DNA from: Lishizhenia tianjinensis
GTDB taxonomy: Bacteria; Bacteroidota; Bacteroidia; Flavobacteriales_D; Crocinitomicaceae
Direction: 5' to 3'
DNA: 64,000 bases
Assembly (NCBI RefSeq): GCF_900116425.1
Contig: NZ_FPAS01000001.1
Span: 682,001 to 746,000 of the forward strand
Of this stretch, positions 42,463-52,769 are shown one piece after another (the first letter of the stretch is position 1; every line of letters begins with the position of its first letter). The position numbers were made by a program, and so were the translations under genes. The notes below the pieces were generated by a model. That model searched no databases and was not told the origin of the DNA. It saw nothing but the letters and a program-made list of their open reading frames with translations.

Positions 42463-44736
42463 ATGAAAAAGGTTGGCTCGAGTTCCTTCAAAAAATTGTC
42501 TTTTATTATTTGTGGTAGTATTTTCCTTTTAACGGTGTTATTTTCCTACCAAGCTACCCAACTTCAATTCAATTACAATTTTGAAGAATTTTTCCCAGCC
42601 AATGATGAAGAGGCCGATTACTTTTATGACTACCGTCAAAATTTTTCTACAGACAATGATTTCATACTCATCTCCGTGGAAAATAAAGGTGGAATTTTCA
42701 ACCTTCCTTTCTTAGAAGAGTTAGAAGCTTTCCGAAAAGAAATAGAAGAACTAGACCTTGTAAAAAATGCACGTGCCATTACCAACGAACAAGAGTTTTT
42801 CGTCTATAAAAATGGTAAAACAAGTCAAAGACCGTACATAAGCTGGTCAGACACTACACTGAGCACTGACTCTACCAATATTTATGAAAATAAGGAACTT
42901 TTAAACACCCTTGTAAGCCATGATGCTAAAGCTGCTGCACTTATCATACAACACCAAAATTATTTAAGTAAGGTAAAAAGTGACAGAATCAACCGCGAGC
43001 TCGACAGCATTGCACGTACCCATACATTTGATAAGGTAAGAATGTCTGGTAGAGTAATAGGGCAAAAATTCTACATAGATACCATGACCGTAGAGTTGCG
43101 TTTCTTTCTGGCGCTGAGCATACTGCTTATAATCCTTGTACTTTGGTTGGCATTTCGTTCTCTATGGGGACTCATACTCCCCTTACTAGTTATAGTGCTT
43201 TCGCTTATTTGGATACTGGGCATCATGTCATTACTCAACGAACCCATCAACATATTGCTTACTGTTCTTCCGTCCATCATGTTTGTTGTTGGGATGTCTG
43301 ACGTTATACATTTTGTATCCAAGTACATAGAATTATTGCGCCAAGGGATTGCTAAAAATGAAGCGATTCGTACCACTTTAAAAGAAGTTGGGTTGGCAAC
43401 CTTTCTAACCTCTCTAACCACAGCAGTTGGTTTCTTTAGTTTGTTCTTAGTAGAAGTAAAACCCGTTCAGAAATTCGGAATGGCAACGGGAATAGGTGTT
43501 TTTGTTGCTTTCATCCTTACCTTTTCTTTACTCCCTATACTGTTCTATTTTACAAAAACTCCTAAAATAGTTCACCGCAAAGCCAAAGGAGGAAACTGGT
43601 ATAAATTTCTGCACAAAGCATTTGCCTTTACACTAAAGAGAAGAAAACAAATAACCCTGTTTAGTCTCCTCTTTTTAATCATCTGTAGTTATGGAGCTAG
43701 TCTTTTAAAACAAGACAATTTCTTAATGGATGATTTAAAAGAATCTTCAGCAATCAAGCAAAACTTTAATTTTTTAGACGATACCTTTGGAGGGGTACGT
43801 CCTTTCGAATTAGCGATAGAAGCACCTGATTCTAATTTCAATTTCTTCGATAAAAACGCATTACTTGAGATCAATACAATAGAAAAATACCTAACGCAAG
43901 AATACGGTGTAAATGTTAAGCTCAGTCTTCCCTTTGTGCTTTCCATTGCAAACAGATCTGCACACGCGGGTGATACTTCCTATTTCAAGCTACCTCAAAA
44001 ACAAAAGGAAATCAACACTTTCTACCGTCAATTAAAAATGAACGAAAGCAAAACTCATTTGTTATCCAGTTTAATTGACAGCACATCTCGTATCACAAGA
44101 ATTTCAGGAACATTACCAGATCTTGGAAACATAGAAACAACGGGCAGAAATAAAGCTTTTTACGACTTTATTGAAAAGGAATTTCCTTATTCATCTTTCA
44201 AATATAAATTGGCGAGTACTGCGCATATTTTAGACAAGAATATGTCTTACCTCTCTGGTTCCTTGGTTAAAGGACTCTTACTGGCAACCCTCATTGTTGC
44301 ACTTATCATGGGCTTGCTTTTTAAAGATTTTAAAATGGTCGTGATTTCCATCATCCCTAATATTTTACCCTTGGTACTCATAGCGGCTGTAATGGGCTAT
44401 TTCGGGATAGAATTAAAAATTACAACGGCCATTGTTTACACCATATCTTTTGGAATCGCAGTAGATGATACGATACATTTCTTAAGTAAATTTAAGCTAG
44501 AAATGAACAAAGGTAAAAGTGTGCTTTATGCAATTAAAAGAAGCTATCTGAGCACGGGAAGAGCCATCATCCTCACTTCTATCATTTTATGTTCAGGCTT
44601 CCTTTTACTCATCTTTTCAGATTTCTTAGGTACCGTTTACATGGGAATGATGATCAGTATTACCCTGGTTTCTGCTGTGATTGCCGATTTATTTATCCTT
44701 CCCCTTCTTCTGCTTTATTTCTATAAAAAGAAGTAA
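42463..44736 (+). CDS. RND-superfamily (MMPL-type) transporter
   Basis: 757 residues, with twelve membrane helices in two equal halves: one at the start, a block of five at about 205-370, another helix near 395, and a last block of five at about 615-755. VVGMSDVIHFVSKYIELL and the matching second-half GIAVDDTIHFLSKFKLEM carry the intramembrane Asp residues of RND/MMPL proton relays. Large extracytoplasmic loops (about 30-200 and 420-610) lie after each first helix. Such exporters move hydrophobic or lipid substrates; the substrate here is unknown. Single gene, ending immediately before the HsdR-N stop. Confidence 0.88.
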   Translation: MKKVGSSSFKKLSFIICGSIFLLTVLFSYQATQLQFNYNFEEFFPANDEEADYFYDYRQNFSTDNDFILISVENKGGIFNLPFLEELEAFRKEIEELDLVKNARAITNEQEFFVYKNGKTSQRPYISWSDTTLSTDSTNIYENKELLNTLVSHDAKAAALIIQHQNYLSKVKSDRINRELDSIARTHTFDKVRMSGRVIGQKFYIDTMTVELRFFLALSILLIILVLWLAFRSLWGLILPLLVIVLSLIWILGIMSLLNEPINILLTVLPSIMFVVGMSDVIHFVSKYIELLRQGIAKNEAIRTTLKEVGLATFLTSLTTAVGFFSLFLVEVKPVQKFGMATGIGVFVAFILTFSLLPILFYFTKTPKIVHRKAKGGNWYKFLHKAFAFTLKRRKQITLFSLLFLIICSYGASLLKQDNFLMDDLKESSAIKQNFNFLDDTFGGVRPFELAIEAPDSNFNFFDKNALLEINTIEKYLTQEYGVNVKLSLPFVLSIANRSAHAGDTSYFKLPQKQKEINTFYRQLKMNESKTHLLSSLIDSTSRITRISGTLPDLGNIETTGRNKAFYDFIEKEFPYSSFKYKLASTAHILDKNMSYLSGSLVKGLLLATLIVALIMGLLFKDFKMVVISIIPNILPLVLIAAVMGYFGIELKITTAIVYTISFGIAVDDTIHFLSKFKLEMNKGKSVLYAIKRSYLSTGRAIILTSIILCSGFLLLIFSDFLGTVYMGMMISITLVSAVIADLFILPLLLLYFYKKK

Positions 44737-45183
44737 TTAAAGCGTAGAGAATTTAGGTATGTTTTGAATATATTCTAGCTTTTGCTCCGCTGCGTTTATT
44801 TTACAAACGATGGTTTGAAGTCCGTTAGTGAGTAACAAATAATCTACTTGCAGCTTAAAATTATACTGTGCAACTTGGTGCATCACTTTTTCATCCAAGG
44901 GTATATGCGGAGCTTTACACTCTACTATGAGTACAGGCTTTCCATCTTTAAATACTACGCCATCACACCTACGCGTGAGTCCGTTAATGTTTAAAGCATG
45001 TTCTGCACTAATCAAATGCAAAGGATATTCTGCATGATTAACCATGGCCAATAAAATATGTTGCCTCACCCACTCCTCTGGGGTTAAGACCAGTTGCTTC
45101 TTGCGAAAAGCATCCCATACGTAAACTACTCCATCTTTACGAGTGAGTTTTAAGGGAACTTTCGGCAAATTCAACGGACGCAT
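44737..45183 (-). CDS. Stand-alone HsdR N-terminal (PD-(D/E)XK-like) protein
   Basis: 148 residues starting at 45183 (MRPLNLPKVPLK). Earlier in-frame ATGs exist at 45201 and 45279, but a perfect -7 box at 45206-45213 leaves only the later one with a transcribed leader. The fold is HsdR_N: LTPEEWVRQH, then RRCDGVVFKDGKPVLIVECK supplies the Asp ... Glu-x-Lys nuclease residues. The helicase and methylase of a type I restriction system are absent here, so this is a small conserved Bacteroidota protein of unknown role, not evidence for a restriction system. Confidence 0.85.
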   Translation of the reverse strand: MRPLNLPKVPLKLTRKDGVVYVWDAFRKKQLVLTPEEWVRQHILLAMVNHAEYPLHLISAEHALNINGLTRRCDGVVFKDGKPVLIVECKAPHIPLDEKVMHQVAQYNFKLQVDYLLLTNGLQTIVCKINAAEQKLEYIQNIPKFSTL

Positions 45184-45205
45184 AATTTCTTCTGGACGCA
45201 TGGAG

Positions 45206-45213
45206 CAAAAATA
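45206..45213 (-). promoter_or_regulatory. -7 promoter box of the HsdR-N gene
   Basis: Minus strand reads TATTTTTG, a perfect TAnnTTTG match. It ends 4 bases before the ATG at 45201, which argues for the in-frame ATG at 45183 as the start. Confidence 0.6.
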
Positions 45214-45367
45214 GCATAAGAAAAGAAGGTAAAAACGTCTGTATCTAAGAAATAAAACAGACAAATAGTCAGTGTACAACGTATTTACATGCCATATTTT
45301 CCGATAATCATCCTAAAAATTCACTTGGATTCAAATTTGACAAGAAGAGAGAAAAAAGAACATCACA

Positions 45368-47986
45368 ATGGATATAAATAAATTAACAACCAAAACCCAA
45401 GAAGTAATTGGAGGTGCACAGCAGATGGCAACTGAGCTCGGTCACCAAGCCATTGAAACTGGGCATATTTTGAGTTCCATGTTTAAGGTGGATGAAAATG
45501 TTCTTCCTTTCCTTCTACAGCAACTCAACATTAATGCAAACATATTTGAGCAATTGAATCAACAAATTGTTCAATCTTATCCTAAGGTTTCGGGTGGACA
45601 AGTGTATTTGAGTCAAAATGCCAACAAAGCCATTACCGCAGGATTTAAACTTATGAACGAATTCAAAGACGAATTTCTAAGTATAGAGATTTTGTTCATG
45701 GGATTATTAGAAGGATCAGATCAAGTAGCCAACTTGATGAAAGATCAAAAGATTACTAAAAAAGAACTCAAAGCTGCAATCATGAATTTAAGAAATGGAG
45801 ACAGTGTAAAATCACAGAGTCAAGAAGGAACATACAAATCTTTAGACAAATACGCCAACAACCTAAACGCCTTGGCCAAGGAGGGGAAATTAGACCCGGT
45901 AATTGGTAGAGATGACGAAATTAGAAGGGTGTTGCAAATTCTTACCAGAAGAACAAAAAACAACCCCATACTTATAGGTGAACCCGGTGTTGGTAAAACA
46001 GCCATCGCAGAGGGTATTGCCCACAGAATTATATCGGGAGACGTACCTGAAAACCTAAAAACGAAGGTAGTTTACGCCCTAGACATGGGTGCTTTGGTAG
46101 CCGGAGCCAAATACAAAGGTGAATTTGAGGAAAGATTAAAATCTGTAATCAAAGAGGTAACCAAATCGGATGGAGAAATCATATTATTCATCGATGAGAT
46201 ACACACTTTAGTAGGTGCTGGAGGTGGTGAAGGCGCTATGGATGCCGCTAACATCTTAAAACCAGCCTTAGCTAGAGGTGAACTAAGAGCTGTGGGTGCC
46301 ACTACTTTGAATGAGTATCAAAAGTACTTTGAAAAAGACAAAGCATTGGTGAGACGTTTCCAAACGGTATTGGTAGATGAACCCTCTACAGAGGATGCTA
46401 TTTCTATCTTAAGAGGTATTAAGGAAAAGTATGAAAATCACCACAAGGTTTTGATTAAAGATGCAGCGATAATCTCAGCTGTAGAATTATCTCAACGTTA
46501 TATTTCGGACAGACATTTACCCGATAAAGCTATAGATTTAATAGACGAAGCAGCGTCAAAATTACGTATGGAAATCAATTCTAAACCAGAGGAGTTAGAT
46601 GAGATAGAAAGACGTATTATGCAGCTTGAAATTGAAAGAGAGGCAATAAAGCGTGAAAAGGATGAAAAGAAATTAGCTAACATCTCTGCTGAATTAGCCA
46701 ACCTTACAGAACAGAAAGATAGCTTCATGGCCAAGTGGAAATCGGAGAAAGACATCATCGATAACATACAACAAGCTAAAGAAGACATTGAGCAATTCAA
46801 ACTGGAAGCGGAACAAGCTGAAAGAGCGGGTGACTATGGAAAAGTAGCCGAGATTAGATACGGAAGAATTAAAGAAGCAGAAGAAAGTTTAGCGCAGAAC
46901 AAACAAAAGTTAGCCGAACTTCAAGCCAATACTAAAATGATTAAAGAGGAGGTAGACGTTTCTGAGATTGCAGATGTAATTTCAAAATGGACGGGAATAC
47001 CTGTATCTAAAATGCTAGAATCTGAGCGTTCTAAATTGTTAAGGTTAGAAGATGAATTGGGGCGCAGAGTGGTAGGACAAACCGAGGCTGTTGAAGCGGT
47101 GAGTGACGCAGTAAGAAGGAGTCGCGCCGGTGTGCAAGATGAACGCCGACCTATAGGATCTTTCCTTTTTATGGGTACAACCGGAGTTGGTAAAACAGAA
47201 TTAGCCAAAGCCTTAGCAGAATTCATGTTTAATGACGAGTTAGCAATGACGCGTATAGACATGAGTGAATACCAAGAAAAACACAGTGTGAGTAGATTGG
47301 TAGGAGCGCCTCCGGGATACGTTGGATACGATGAAGGTGGTCAGCTTACCGAAGCGGTGAGAAGAAAGCCCTACTCTATTGTATTGTTGGATGAGATAGA
47401 AAAAGCACATCCTGATGTTTTCAACATTTTGCTACAAGTTTTGGATGATGGAAGATTAACAGACAATAAAGGTAGAGTGGTCAACTTTAAGAATACCATT
47501 ATTATCATGACAACCAACATGGGATCTAACATCATACAAGAGAAATTTGATGCCATGATACCAGGAACTGAAGAGGAAACTAAAGAACAAGTAGAACGTG
47601 AAGTTTTCAATCTTTTAAAACACAGTGTTCGTCCAGAATTCTTAAACAGAATAGACGAAACTATACTCTTTACTCCGCTTTCTAAGGCAGATGTCGTTAG
47701 CATAGTAGACATTCAATTGATGCAATTAAAAGAGCGTTTATTGAAAAACGACATCAACCTAGTGTTTAAGCAAGACGCGATAGATTTCATAGCTGATACA
47801 GGATTTGACCCGCACTTTGGAGCGCGTCCTATTAAAAGAGTAATACAGAAAAAAGTATTAAATGCCTTGTCAAAAGAGATCTTAGCCGGACGAATAGACA
47901 CAAGTCAAAATGTTGTAATGGACTTAATAGATAACCAAATCATCTTTAGAAAGCCCATCAACGAAGAAGAAGAAATACAACTTTAA
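45368..47986 (+). CDS. clpB: ATP-dependent chaperone ClpB
   Basis: 872 residues, full length. N-terminal Clp repeat domain (1-150), first AAA+ module with [10 protein letters not shown] near residue 204 and [12 protein letters not shown], a long coiled-coil middle domain (about 400-530) specific to ClpB, and the second AAA+ module with GTTGVGKTE near residue 603, [13 protein letters not shown], and the C-terminal domain ending in EEEIQL. The hexamer threads aggregated proteins with DnaK. No clear heat-shock element or perfect -7 box was seen; CAAATTTG upstream is a one-mismatch candidate. A strong terminator follows. Confidence 0.97.
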   Translation: MDINKLTTKTQEVIGGAQQMATELGHQAIETGHILSSMFKVDENVLPFLLQQLNINANIFEQLNQQIVQSYPKVSGGQVYLSQNANKAITAGFKLMNEFKDEFLSIEILFMGLLEGSDQVANLMKDQKITKKELKAAIMNLRNGDSVKSQSQEGTYKSLDKYANNLNALAKEGKLDPVIGRDDEIRRVLQILTRRTKNNPILIGEPGVGKTAIAEGIAHRIISGDVPENLKTKVVYALDMGALVAGAKYKGEFEERLKSVIKEVTKSDGEIILFIDEIHTLVGAGGGEGAMDAANILKPALARGELRAVGATTLNEYQKYFEKDKALVRRFQTVLVDEPSTEDAISILRGIKEKYENHHKVLIKDAAIISAVELSQRYISDRHLPDKAIDLIDEAASKLRMEINSKPEELDEIERRIMQLEIEREAIKREKDEKKLANISAELANLTEQKDSFMAKWKSEKDIIDNIQQAKEDIEQFKLEAEQAERAGDYGKVAEIRYGRIKEAEESLAQNKQKLAELQANTKMIKEEVDVSEIADVISKWTGIPVSKMLESERSKLLRLEDELGRRVVGQTEAVEAVSDAVRRSRAGVQDERRPIGSFLFMGTTGVGKTELAKALAEFMFNDELAMTRIDMSEYQEKHSVSRLVGAPPGYVGYDEGGQLTEAVRRKPYSIVLLDEIEKAHPDVFNILLQVLDDGRLTDNKGRVVNFKNTIIIMTTNMGSNIIQEKFDAMIPGTEEETKEQVEREVFNLLKHSVRPEFLNRIDETILFTPLSKADVVSIVDIQLMQLKERLLKNDINLVFKQDAIDFIADTGFDPHFGARPIKRVIQKKVLNALSKEILAGRIDTSQNVVMDLIDNQIIFRKPINEEEEIQL

Positions 47987-48011
47987 GTTAAAGTTCATAA
48001 TAGTTATAGAG

Positions 48012-48048
48012 CACAAAAAAGGGAGGTTCCTACGCCTCCCTTTTTTTA
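48012..48048. terminator. Bidirectional terminator after clpB
   Basis: AAAAAAGGGAGG pairs with CCTCCCTTTTTT around an 8-base loop, with U-tracts both ways for clpB and the convergent LamG gene. Confidence 0.88.
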
Positions 48049-48063
48049 TGATCAAATTTTAGA

Positions 48064-49764
48064 TTATTCCACAATCATTTTAAGAGTCTGCTTTCTTACT
48101 TCCCTAGTCAAGGTCACAAAATAAAATCCACGTTCAAAAGTCTGTTCAATATTTATTTCCTCCGTATTTACAAAAACATTGGCATAAACCACCTTTCCGT
48201 TTACGGCGGTGATTGTAAGTCCTATTTTCTCAACCTTTTTTCCTAAGTCTAACTGAAATGTTCCTTTATTTGGGTTCGGGTAAAGTTCAACACCTAACAA
48301 TTCTTCATCTTCTAGACCTATCGTAGAAATCGAAAAGCACGCAGAGGTATCAGAACAATTATCACTATTGGTTAATATTAAGGCATAATTCCCATTAGAA
48401 GTTGCAGTAAAAGTTGCTGCTGTTTCTCCTGAAATTGGTGCATAATTATTATCACAATCTACCCATTGATACCCACTTCCATTATTCACAGATGTTAGTG
48501 TGATTTCATTTTGCGAAACAAGGGCTTCCGCAGGGGTAAAAATCAAATCTATGGTAATAATAGAATCACAACCAGAAGTATTAGGTATTGTATCTGTGTA
48601 GGTTCCTGGGGAGAGATAGACCTGACCAGAGGGAGAGGTATAAGAATCACAGGCAGAAGCATTCAATGAACTTGAGGATTCTGATAATATGGTTAGATCT
48701 AGGGTTAAGGTTGAATCACATCCACCTACGGTTTGGAGGTTTTCTGTATACATTCCTGAACTCGTATAGGTCACACCAGAATTGCTCGTATAATCTCCAC
48801 AACTTGTTTCTACTACCGTAGCGGAAGAATTCCCACTCCCCACAGTTAAGTTAATTAGATAAACAGTATCACCACAACCTGTAGCCGATGGCAACGTATC
48901 ATAGTAGACACCTGAGGTTGTCCAAACCTGTCCAGATGGAGAAGTATAACTCAAACAAGAACTTTCCAATAAATAGTAATTCACATCTCCAGAAACCGTT
49001 GCCCCACCAACGTAATTAGAAGTAGCTCCTAAAAGGGCAAAATTATTCAAAACACCACTATTCCCATTCCCACTGTCATCGGTTAAGTTCACTTGGGATG
49101 CATTTCCTCCTTGAGGAGTACCTTGCTCGAAGGAATAATAAGCTTGCAAACCTGTTGGACTCTGTAAACAAGCTCCTGTATTCATGGATTGCACAATTTC
49201 GGCCTGTGTTCTAACCGTATTCCACACCCTTACTTCATCGATAATTCCATCAAAATAACTTTGATTGTATTGTGGCCTATACCCTATGGCTAACGGTTGT
49301 GTAGAAGCCGTCATTGGATAATCTGCAGTAGTTGAGGTAGACAACACACCGTCCACATAAATCTTTAAGAAACTTCCATCAAAAGTCATGGCAACGTGGG
49401 TCCAGGTATTCAGCGAAACTTCGTTGGCGCTCGTACTGTGTTGCACGGCATAGGGAAAGGTAGTTGTTCCGTAACCTATTTCTGCGGTTACCACGCCATT
49501 ATTCCCCAAGCTCAAGGCAAAACCATCATTGTCTTGAAAGGTATTGTTGATACGGTTTACGATTGCATTACTCGTGGAGGCAGATCCAAAGGAACCCGCT
49601 TTCACCCAAGCTTCTACTGTAAGGGCATTACCCGTAATGGCAGTGGAACTATTGGTACCACAATTCACGTAATCGTTACTTCCATCGAAGTCTAGACCGA
49701 CCTGAGCGTGACTTAAACTGCCCAAAAACAGGCAAGTTAGGAGTATTCGGTTTTTCAGTTTCAT
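48064..49764 (-). CDS. T9SS-secreted LamG-domain protein with three tandem repeats
   Basis: 566 residues. Signal peptide MKLKNRILLTCLFLGSLSHAQ, then a LamG (concanavalin-like) domain at about 23-210 (SNDYVNCG ... AMTFDGSFLKIYVDGV, IDEVRVWNTVRTQAEI). Residues about 268-306, 320-358 and 370-408 are three copies of a C-x2-YTSPSG ... GCDS ... L repeat with a period near 51 residues. An Ig-like module with paired cysteines (about 425-485) precedes the T9SS tail (VELYPNPNKGTFQLDLG ... RGFYFVTLTREVRKQTLKMIVE). Likely a cell-surface adhesin or glycan-binding protein; no enzyme residues seen. Confidence 0.87.
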   Translation of the reverse strand: MKLKNRILLTCLFLGSLSHAQVGLDFDGSNDYVNCGTNSSTAITGNALTVEAWVKAGSFGSASTSNAIVNRINNTFQDNDGFALSLGNNGVVTAEIGYGTTTFPYAVQHSTSANEVSLNTWTHVAMTFDGSFLKIYVDGVLSTSTTADYPMTASTQPLAIGYRPQYNQSYFDGIIDEVRVWNTVRTQAEIVQSMNTGACLQSPTGLQAYYSFEQGTPQGGNASQVNLTDDSGNGNSGVLNNFALLGATSNYVGGATVSGDVNYYLLESSCLSYTSPSGQVWTTSGVYYDTLPSATGCGDTVYLINLTVGSGNSSATVVETSCGDYTSNSGVTYTSSGMYTENLQTVGGCDSTLTLDLTILSESSSSLNASACDSYTSPSGQVYLSPGTYTDTIPNTSGCDSIITIDLIFTPAEALVSQNEITLTSVNNGSGYQWVDCDNNYAPISGETAATFTATSNGNYALILTNSDNCSDTSACFSISTIGLEDEELLGVELYPNPNKGTFQLDLGKKVEKIGLTITAVNGKVVYANVFVNTEEINIEQTFERGFYFVTLTREVRKQTLKMIVE

Positions 49765-49767
49765 AGT

Positions 49768-49801
49768 TGTTTATTTTCACACAAATTAGTGAAAATAAAC
49801 A
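49768..49801. promoter_or_regulatory. 13-base-arm inverted repeat in front of the LamG protein gene
   Basis: TGTTTATTTTCAC and GTGAAAATAAACA are perfect reverse complements around 8 bases (ACAAATTA), ending 3 bases before the start codon at 49764. No T-run follows toward the gene, so it is unlikely to be a terminator. It could be an operator or a leader-RNA hairpin. Confidence 0.5.
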
Positions 49802-49819
49802 GATGAAAAAAGTCGAAAT

Positions 49820-50587
49820 TTATTTAGATACTACGTAAAGTAATTCGGTCGGACTAATACGCATACGTTCAATTTTTTCCATGGCGAAATGCTTTGTTGG
49901 GTCGTATTCCTCCACTTTAAATCCGGCTTCTCTTAACCAATCTGGATAATCTAAAGCAAACAAACGTACGTGGTCTTTTTGCCAGAAATGCTTTTCTCTT
50001 TCTTCCGGAGAAGTGATACTTGGATCTTCGTAAGTTTTTTCTCTATTGATGTCTTGCGGTACCTGCATTATACCCCAACCACCAGGTTTCATAACACGGT
50101 GCAACTCACGCATACACTGCTTTGCATCATCAACATGCTCCAAAACGTGATTACAGAAAACAACATCAAAACGGTTATCCTCTAAAGGAATTTGGTGCAA
50201 ATCAAAGTGCATATCAGCTATAGGAGAAACCAAATCTCCCGTAAGGTAATCTAAGTTCTTTTGCTTTTTGAACCTACTGTGAAAACATTGTTCAGGAGCA
50301 ATGTGCAATACCTTTAAGTCATCGGTAAAAAAGTTGCTCTCATTTTTAAGATATAACCACATTAAACGGTGACGTTCTAGGGTAAGGTCGTAAGGACAAA
50401 GCACATTTTCTCTGTGTGCAACATTAGAACCATACGATAAAAACTTACTAAAGCTCTTCTCACAGACCGGACATTCCACCTTGTTTCCCTTGTATAATAA
50501 GGGCGCTACCATCTTAAAAGGATAACTCAAACGTATCAATAATGGACGTGGTAATTTATTGAGTAAGTACTTATATAGTTTTTTCAT
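49820..50587 (-). CDS. Class I SAM-dependent methyltransferase with N-terminal zinc-ribbon-like segment
   Basis: 255 residues. Residues 35-65 hold CPVCEKSFSKFLSYG and CPYDLTLERHRLMWLYL, four cysteines forming a putative zinc ribbon. The methyltransferase core follows: VLHIAPEQCF (motif I region), LDYLTGDLVSPIADMHFDLHQIPLEDNRFDVVFCNHVLEHV (motif II/III) and MRELHRVMKPGGW. The substrate is unknown; similar proteins lie near sugar or lipid modification genes, but here the neighbours are a T9SS protein and a peptidase. A perfect -7 box lies 28 bases upstream. Confidence 0.88.
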   Translation of the reverse strand: MKKLYKYLLNKLPRPLLIRLSYPFKMVAPLLYKGNKVECPVCEKSFSKFLSYGSNVAHRENVLCPYDLTLERHRLMWLYLKNESNFFTDDLKVLHIAPEQCFHSRFKKQKNLDYLTGDLVSPIADMHFDLHQIPLEDNRFDVVFCNHVLEHVDDAKQCMRELHRVMKPGGWGIMQVPQDINREKTYEDPSITSPEEREKHFWQKDHVRLFALDYPDWLREAGFKVEEYDPTKHFAMEKIERMRISPTELLYVVSK

Positions 50588-50614
50588 GTTGTTCTTAATT
50601 ATTGCAAAGCCTCA

Positions 50615-50622
50615 CAAAAATA
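50615..50622 (-). promoter_or_regulatory. -7 promoter box of the methyltransferase gene
   Basis: Minus strand reads TATTTTTG, a perfect TAnnTTTG match, 28 bases before the ATG. Confidence 0.65.
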
Positions 50623-50696
50623 TAAACTTGCGCGACAGTTTAAAGCAATAGCGAATAAAAAGCAGGAAATCTCTCATTTTTTCTACATTCGCAAAA

Positions 50697-52745
50697 ATGG
50701 AAAATACGATGAAAAGCAAAGCACCAATCGCACGTAAAGAGGCACATGAAATTACCACAAATGGTCATACAAGAACAGATCATTATTTCTGGATGAATCA
50801 GCGAGACAATGCAGAGGTATTGGCCTACATCAATGCAGAAAATGCTTATGCTAACACGTATTTCGAAGATACCCAAGAGTTACAGGAGAAAATTCTTCAG
50901 GAATTCGAAAAGAATATAGACCCGAATGACAAAGGGGCACCCTTTTTAATGGAAGGAAATTGGTACCAACGCGAAAATTTAGCGGATAAGGACTACCCTA
51001 TGTTTTATCGTTTAGAAGGAGAACAAAAATTCTTGTTTTTGGATGAGAATGAAAGAGCAAAGGGCCATAGTTATTACAATTTAGCCTCGTGGCTTCCTTC
51101 ACCCAACAATGAATTATTGGCTTTAGCTGAAGATACAGTGGGAAGACGTCAATATAAAATCACTTTTAGAAACAATACTACCAATGAATTTCTAAAAGAC
51201 GCTTTAGAAAACACTGACGGAAGTGTGGTTTGGGCCAATGATAATGAGCACGTGTTTTACGTTAAAAAAGATCCTGAAACTCTGCGTGAATTTCAGGTGT
51301 ACAGACACAAAATAGGAAGTCCGGTAAGCCAAGACAAACTAGTTTTTGAGGAATTGGATGAACGTTTTTATGTCTTTATTGCCAAAACAAAAGACAATAG
51401 ATATATACAAATCAACCTCTACTCTTCTACGCGATCTGAAACTTATTTCATAGACGCCAATACACCGGAGCAACATCCAGAAGTTTTCTTTGAAAAAGAA
51501 AAAGATCATTTATATGAAGTGGAATCTTTCGGAACAGGTTTTTTAGTGCTTTCGAACAAAGATGCGCTCAACAATGAACTCAGGTATTTTGCACAACACC
51601 CCTCGAAAGGAAATAACTACGAAATAATTCTGACACACAAACAAGAGGTTTTATTGGAAGAATTTAGTGTGTTTAAAGATTACGTAGTGGTGGTTTCTCG
51701 AGAAAATGGATTGAGGAGTTTAAACATCATCCACTGGAAGGATAAATCTTCACACAAGATAGCACTCAACGAAGAATGCTACAGCATTGCCTTATTTGTA
51801 AACGAAGATTTCAACAGTGATGTTTTATACTACAGCTACAATTCAATGACCACCCCTCCAAGTGTTATAGCCTACAATATGCGCACTCACCAGGAGAATA
51901 TACATTTTGTAAAAGCCCTTCCCAACCCCGATTTTAAATCAGAAGATTACAGCTCTCACAGAACTTGGGCCTTGGCCAATGATGGCACAAAAATTCCAAT
52001 TTCATTGGTGTATAAAAAAGACCTAGATTTCGCTAAAGCCCCCTTACTTCTTTATGCTTATGGTTCTTATGGAATAACGATACCTACAACATTTAGTGCA
52101 TATAGATTAAGTTTATTAGAAAGAGGTTTTGTATTTGCCATTGCCCACATTCGCGGAGGAAAATACATGGGAGAAAAATGGTACCAAGACGGAAAATGGT
52201 TAAAGAAGAAAAACACCTTTACTGATTTTATTAATTGTGCAGAACATTTAAAGCGCAACAACTTCTGTAAACCCGACGGATTGTACGCGCAAGGTGGTTC
52301 TGCCGGTGGTATGCTCATGGGAGGGATTGCCAATATGGCTCCTTACCTATTTAAAGGCATCATCGCACAAGTTCCTTTTGTTGATGTGGTGACCACTATG
52401 CTTGATGAGAGCATTCCGTTGACAGTTGGAGAATTTGAAGAATGGGGAAATCCTAAGGAAGAAGATTATTACCAATACATGCTGAGCTATTCTCCTTACG
52501 ATAACGTACAAGCCATGCACTACCCTTCTATGTTTGTTTCCACGGGTTACCACGACAGTCAAGTACAGTATTGGGAACCCTTAAAATGGATAGCGAAACT
52601 ACGCGAGTTAAAGCAAGATGATAATACTTTGATTTTCGATTGTAACATGGATGCAGGACACAGTGGTGGAAGTGGTCGTTCTACAGAGCGTAAAGAGATT
52701 GCTAAAAACTACGCCTACCTGCTTAAAGAAGAAAATTTACTTTAG
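50697..52745 (+). CDS. S9-family prolyl oligopeptidase (oligopeptidase B type)
   Basis: 682 residues, no signal peptide. A seven-bladed propeller (about 70-400) precedes the alpha/beta hydrolase. The nucleophile is Ser535 in YAQGGSAGGMLMGG, then the Asp in GYHDSQVQYWEP and the His in MDAGHSGGSGR. TDHYFWMN near the start and HIRGGKYMGEKWYQDGK are oligopeptidase B hallmarks (cleavage after basic residues). Cytoplasmic turnover of peptides is expected. It is divergent from the methyltransferase; TACATTCG (50684-50691), a one-mismatch -7 box, lies 6 bases before the start codon. Confidence 0.92.
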   Translation: MENTMKSKAPIARKEAHEITTNGHTRTDHYFWMNQRDNAEVLAYINAENAYANTYFEDTQELQEKILQEFEKNIDPNDKGAPFLMEGNWYQRENLADKDYPMFYRLEGEQKFLFLDENERAKGHSYYNLASWLPSPNNELLALAEDTVGRRQYKITFRNNTTNEFLKDALENTDGSVVWANDNEHVFYVKKDPETLREFQVYRHKIGSPVSQDKLVFEELDERFYVFIAKTKDNRYIQINLYSSTRSETYFIDANTPEQHPEVFFEKEKDHLYEVESFGTGFLVLSNKDALNNELRYFAQHPSKGNNYEIILTHKQEVLLEEFSVFKDYVVVVSRENGLRSLNIIHWKDKSSHKIALNEECYSIALFVNEDFNSDVLYYSYNSMTTPPSVIAYNMRTHQENIHFVKALPNPDFKSEDYSSHRTWALANDGTKIPISLVYKKDLDFAKAPLLLYAYGSYGITIPTTFSAYRLSLLERGFVFAIAHIRGGKYMGEKWYQDGKWLKKKNTFTDFINCAEHLKRNNFCKPDGLYAQGGSAGGMLMGGIANMAPYLFKGIIAQVPFVDVVTTMLDESIPLTVGEFEEWGNPKEEDYYQYMLSYSPYDNVQAMHYPSMFVSTGYHDSQVQYWEPLKWIAKLRELKQDDNTLIFDCNMDAGHSGGSGRSTERKEIAKNYAYLLKEENLL

Positions 52746-52769
52746 TCGCAAGATTAAATAAAGATTATT

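Noticed and set aside
44737-45279. Type I restriction-modification system
   Set aside because: Only an HsdR N-terminal-like domain of 148 residues is present, with no helicase, methylase or specificity gene.
48400-49000. CRISPR-like repeat array
   Set aside because: The periodic signal comes from three diverged protein repeats with a 150-base period; there are no identical short repeats with unique spacers here or elsewhere in the window.
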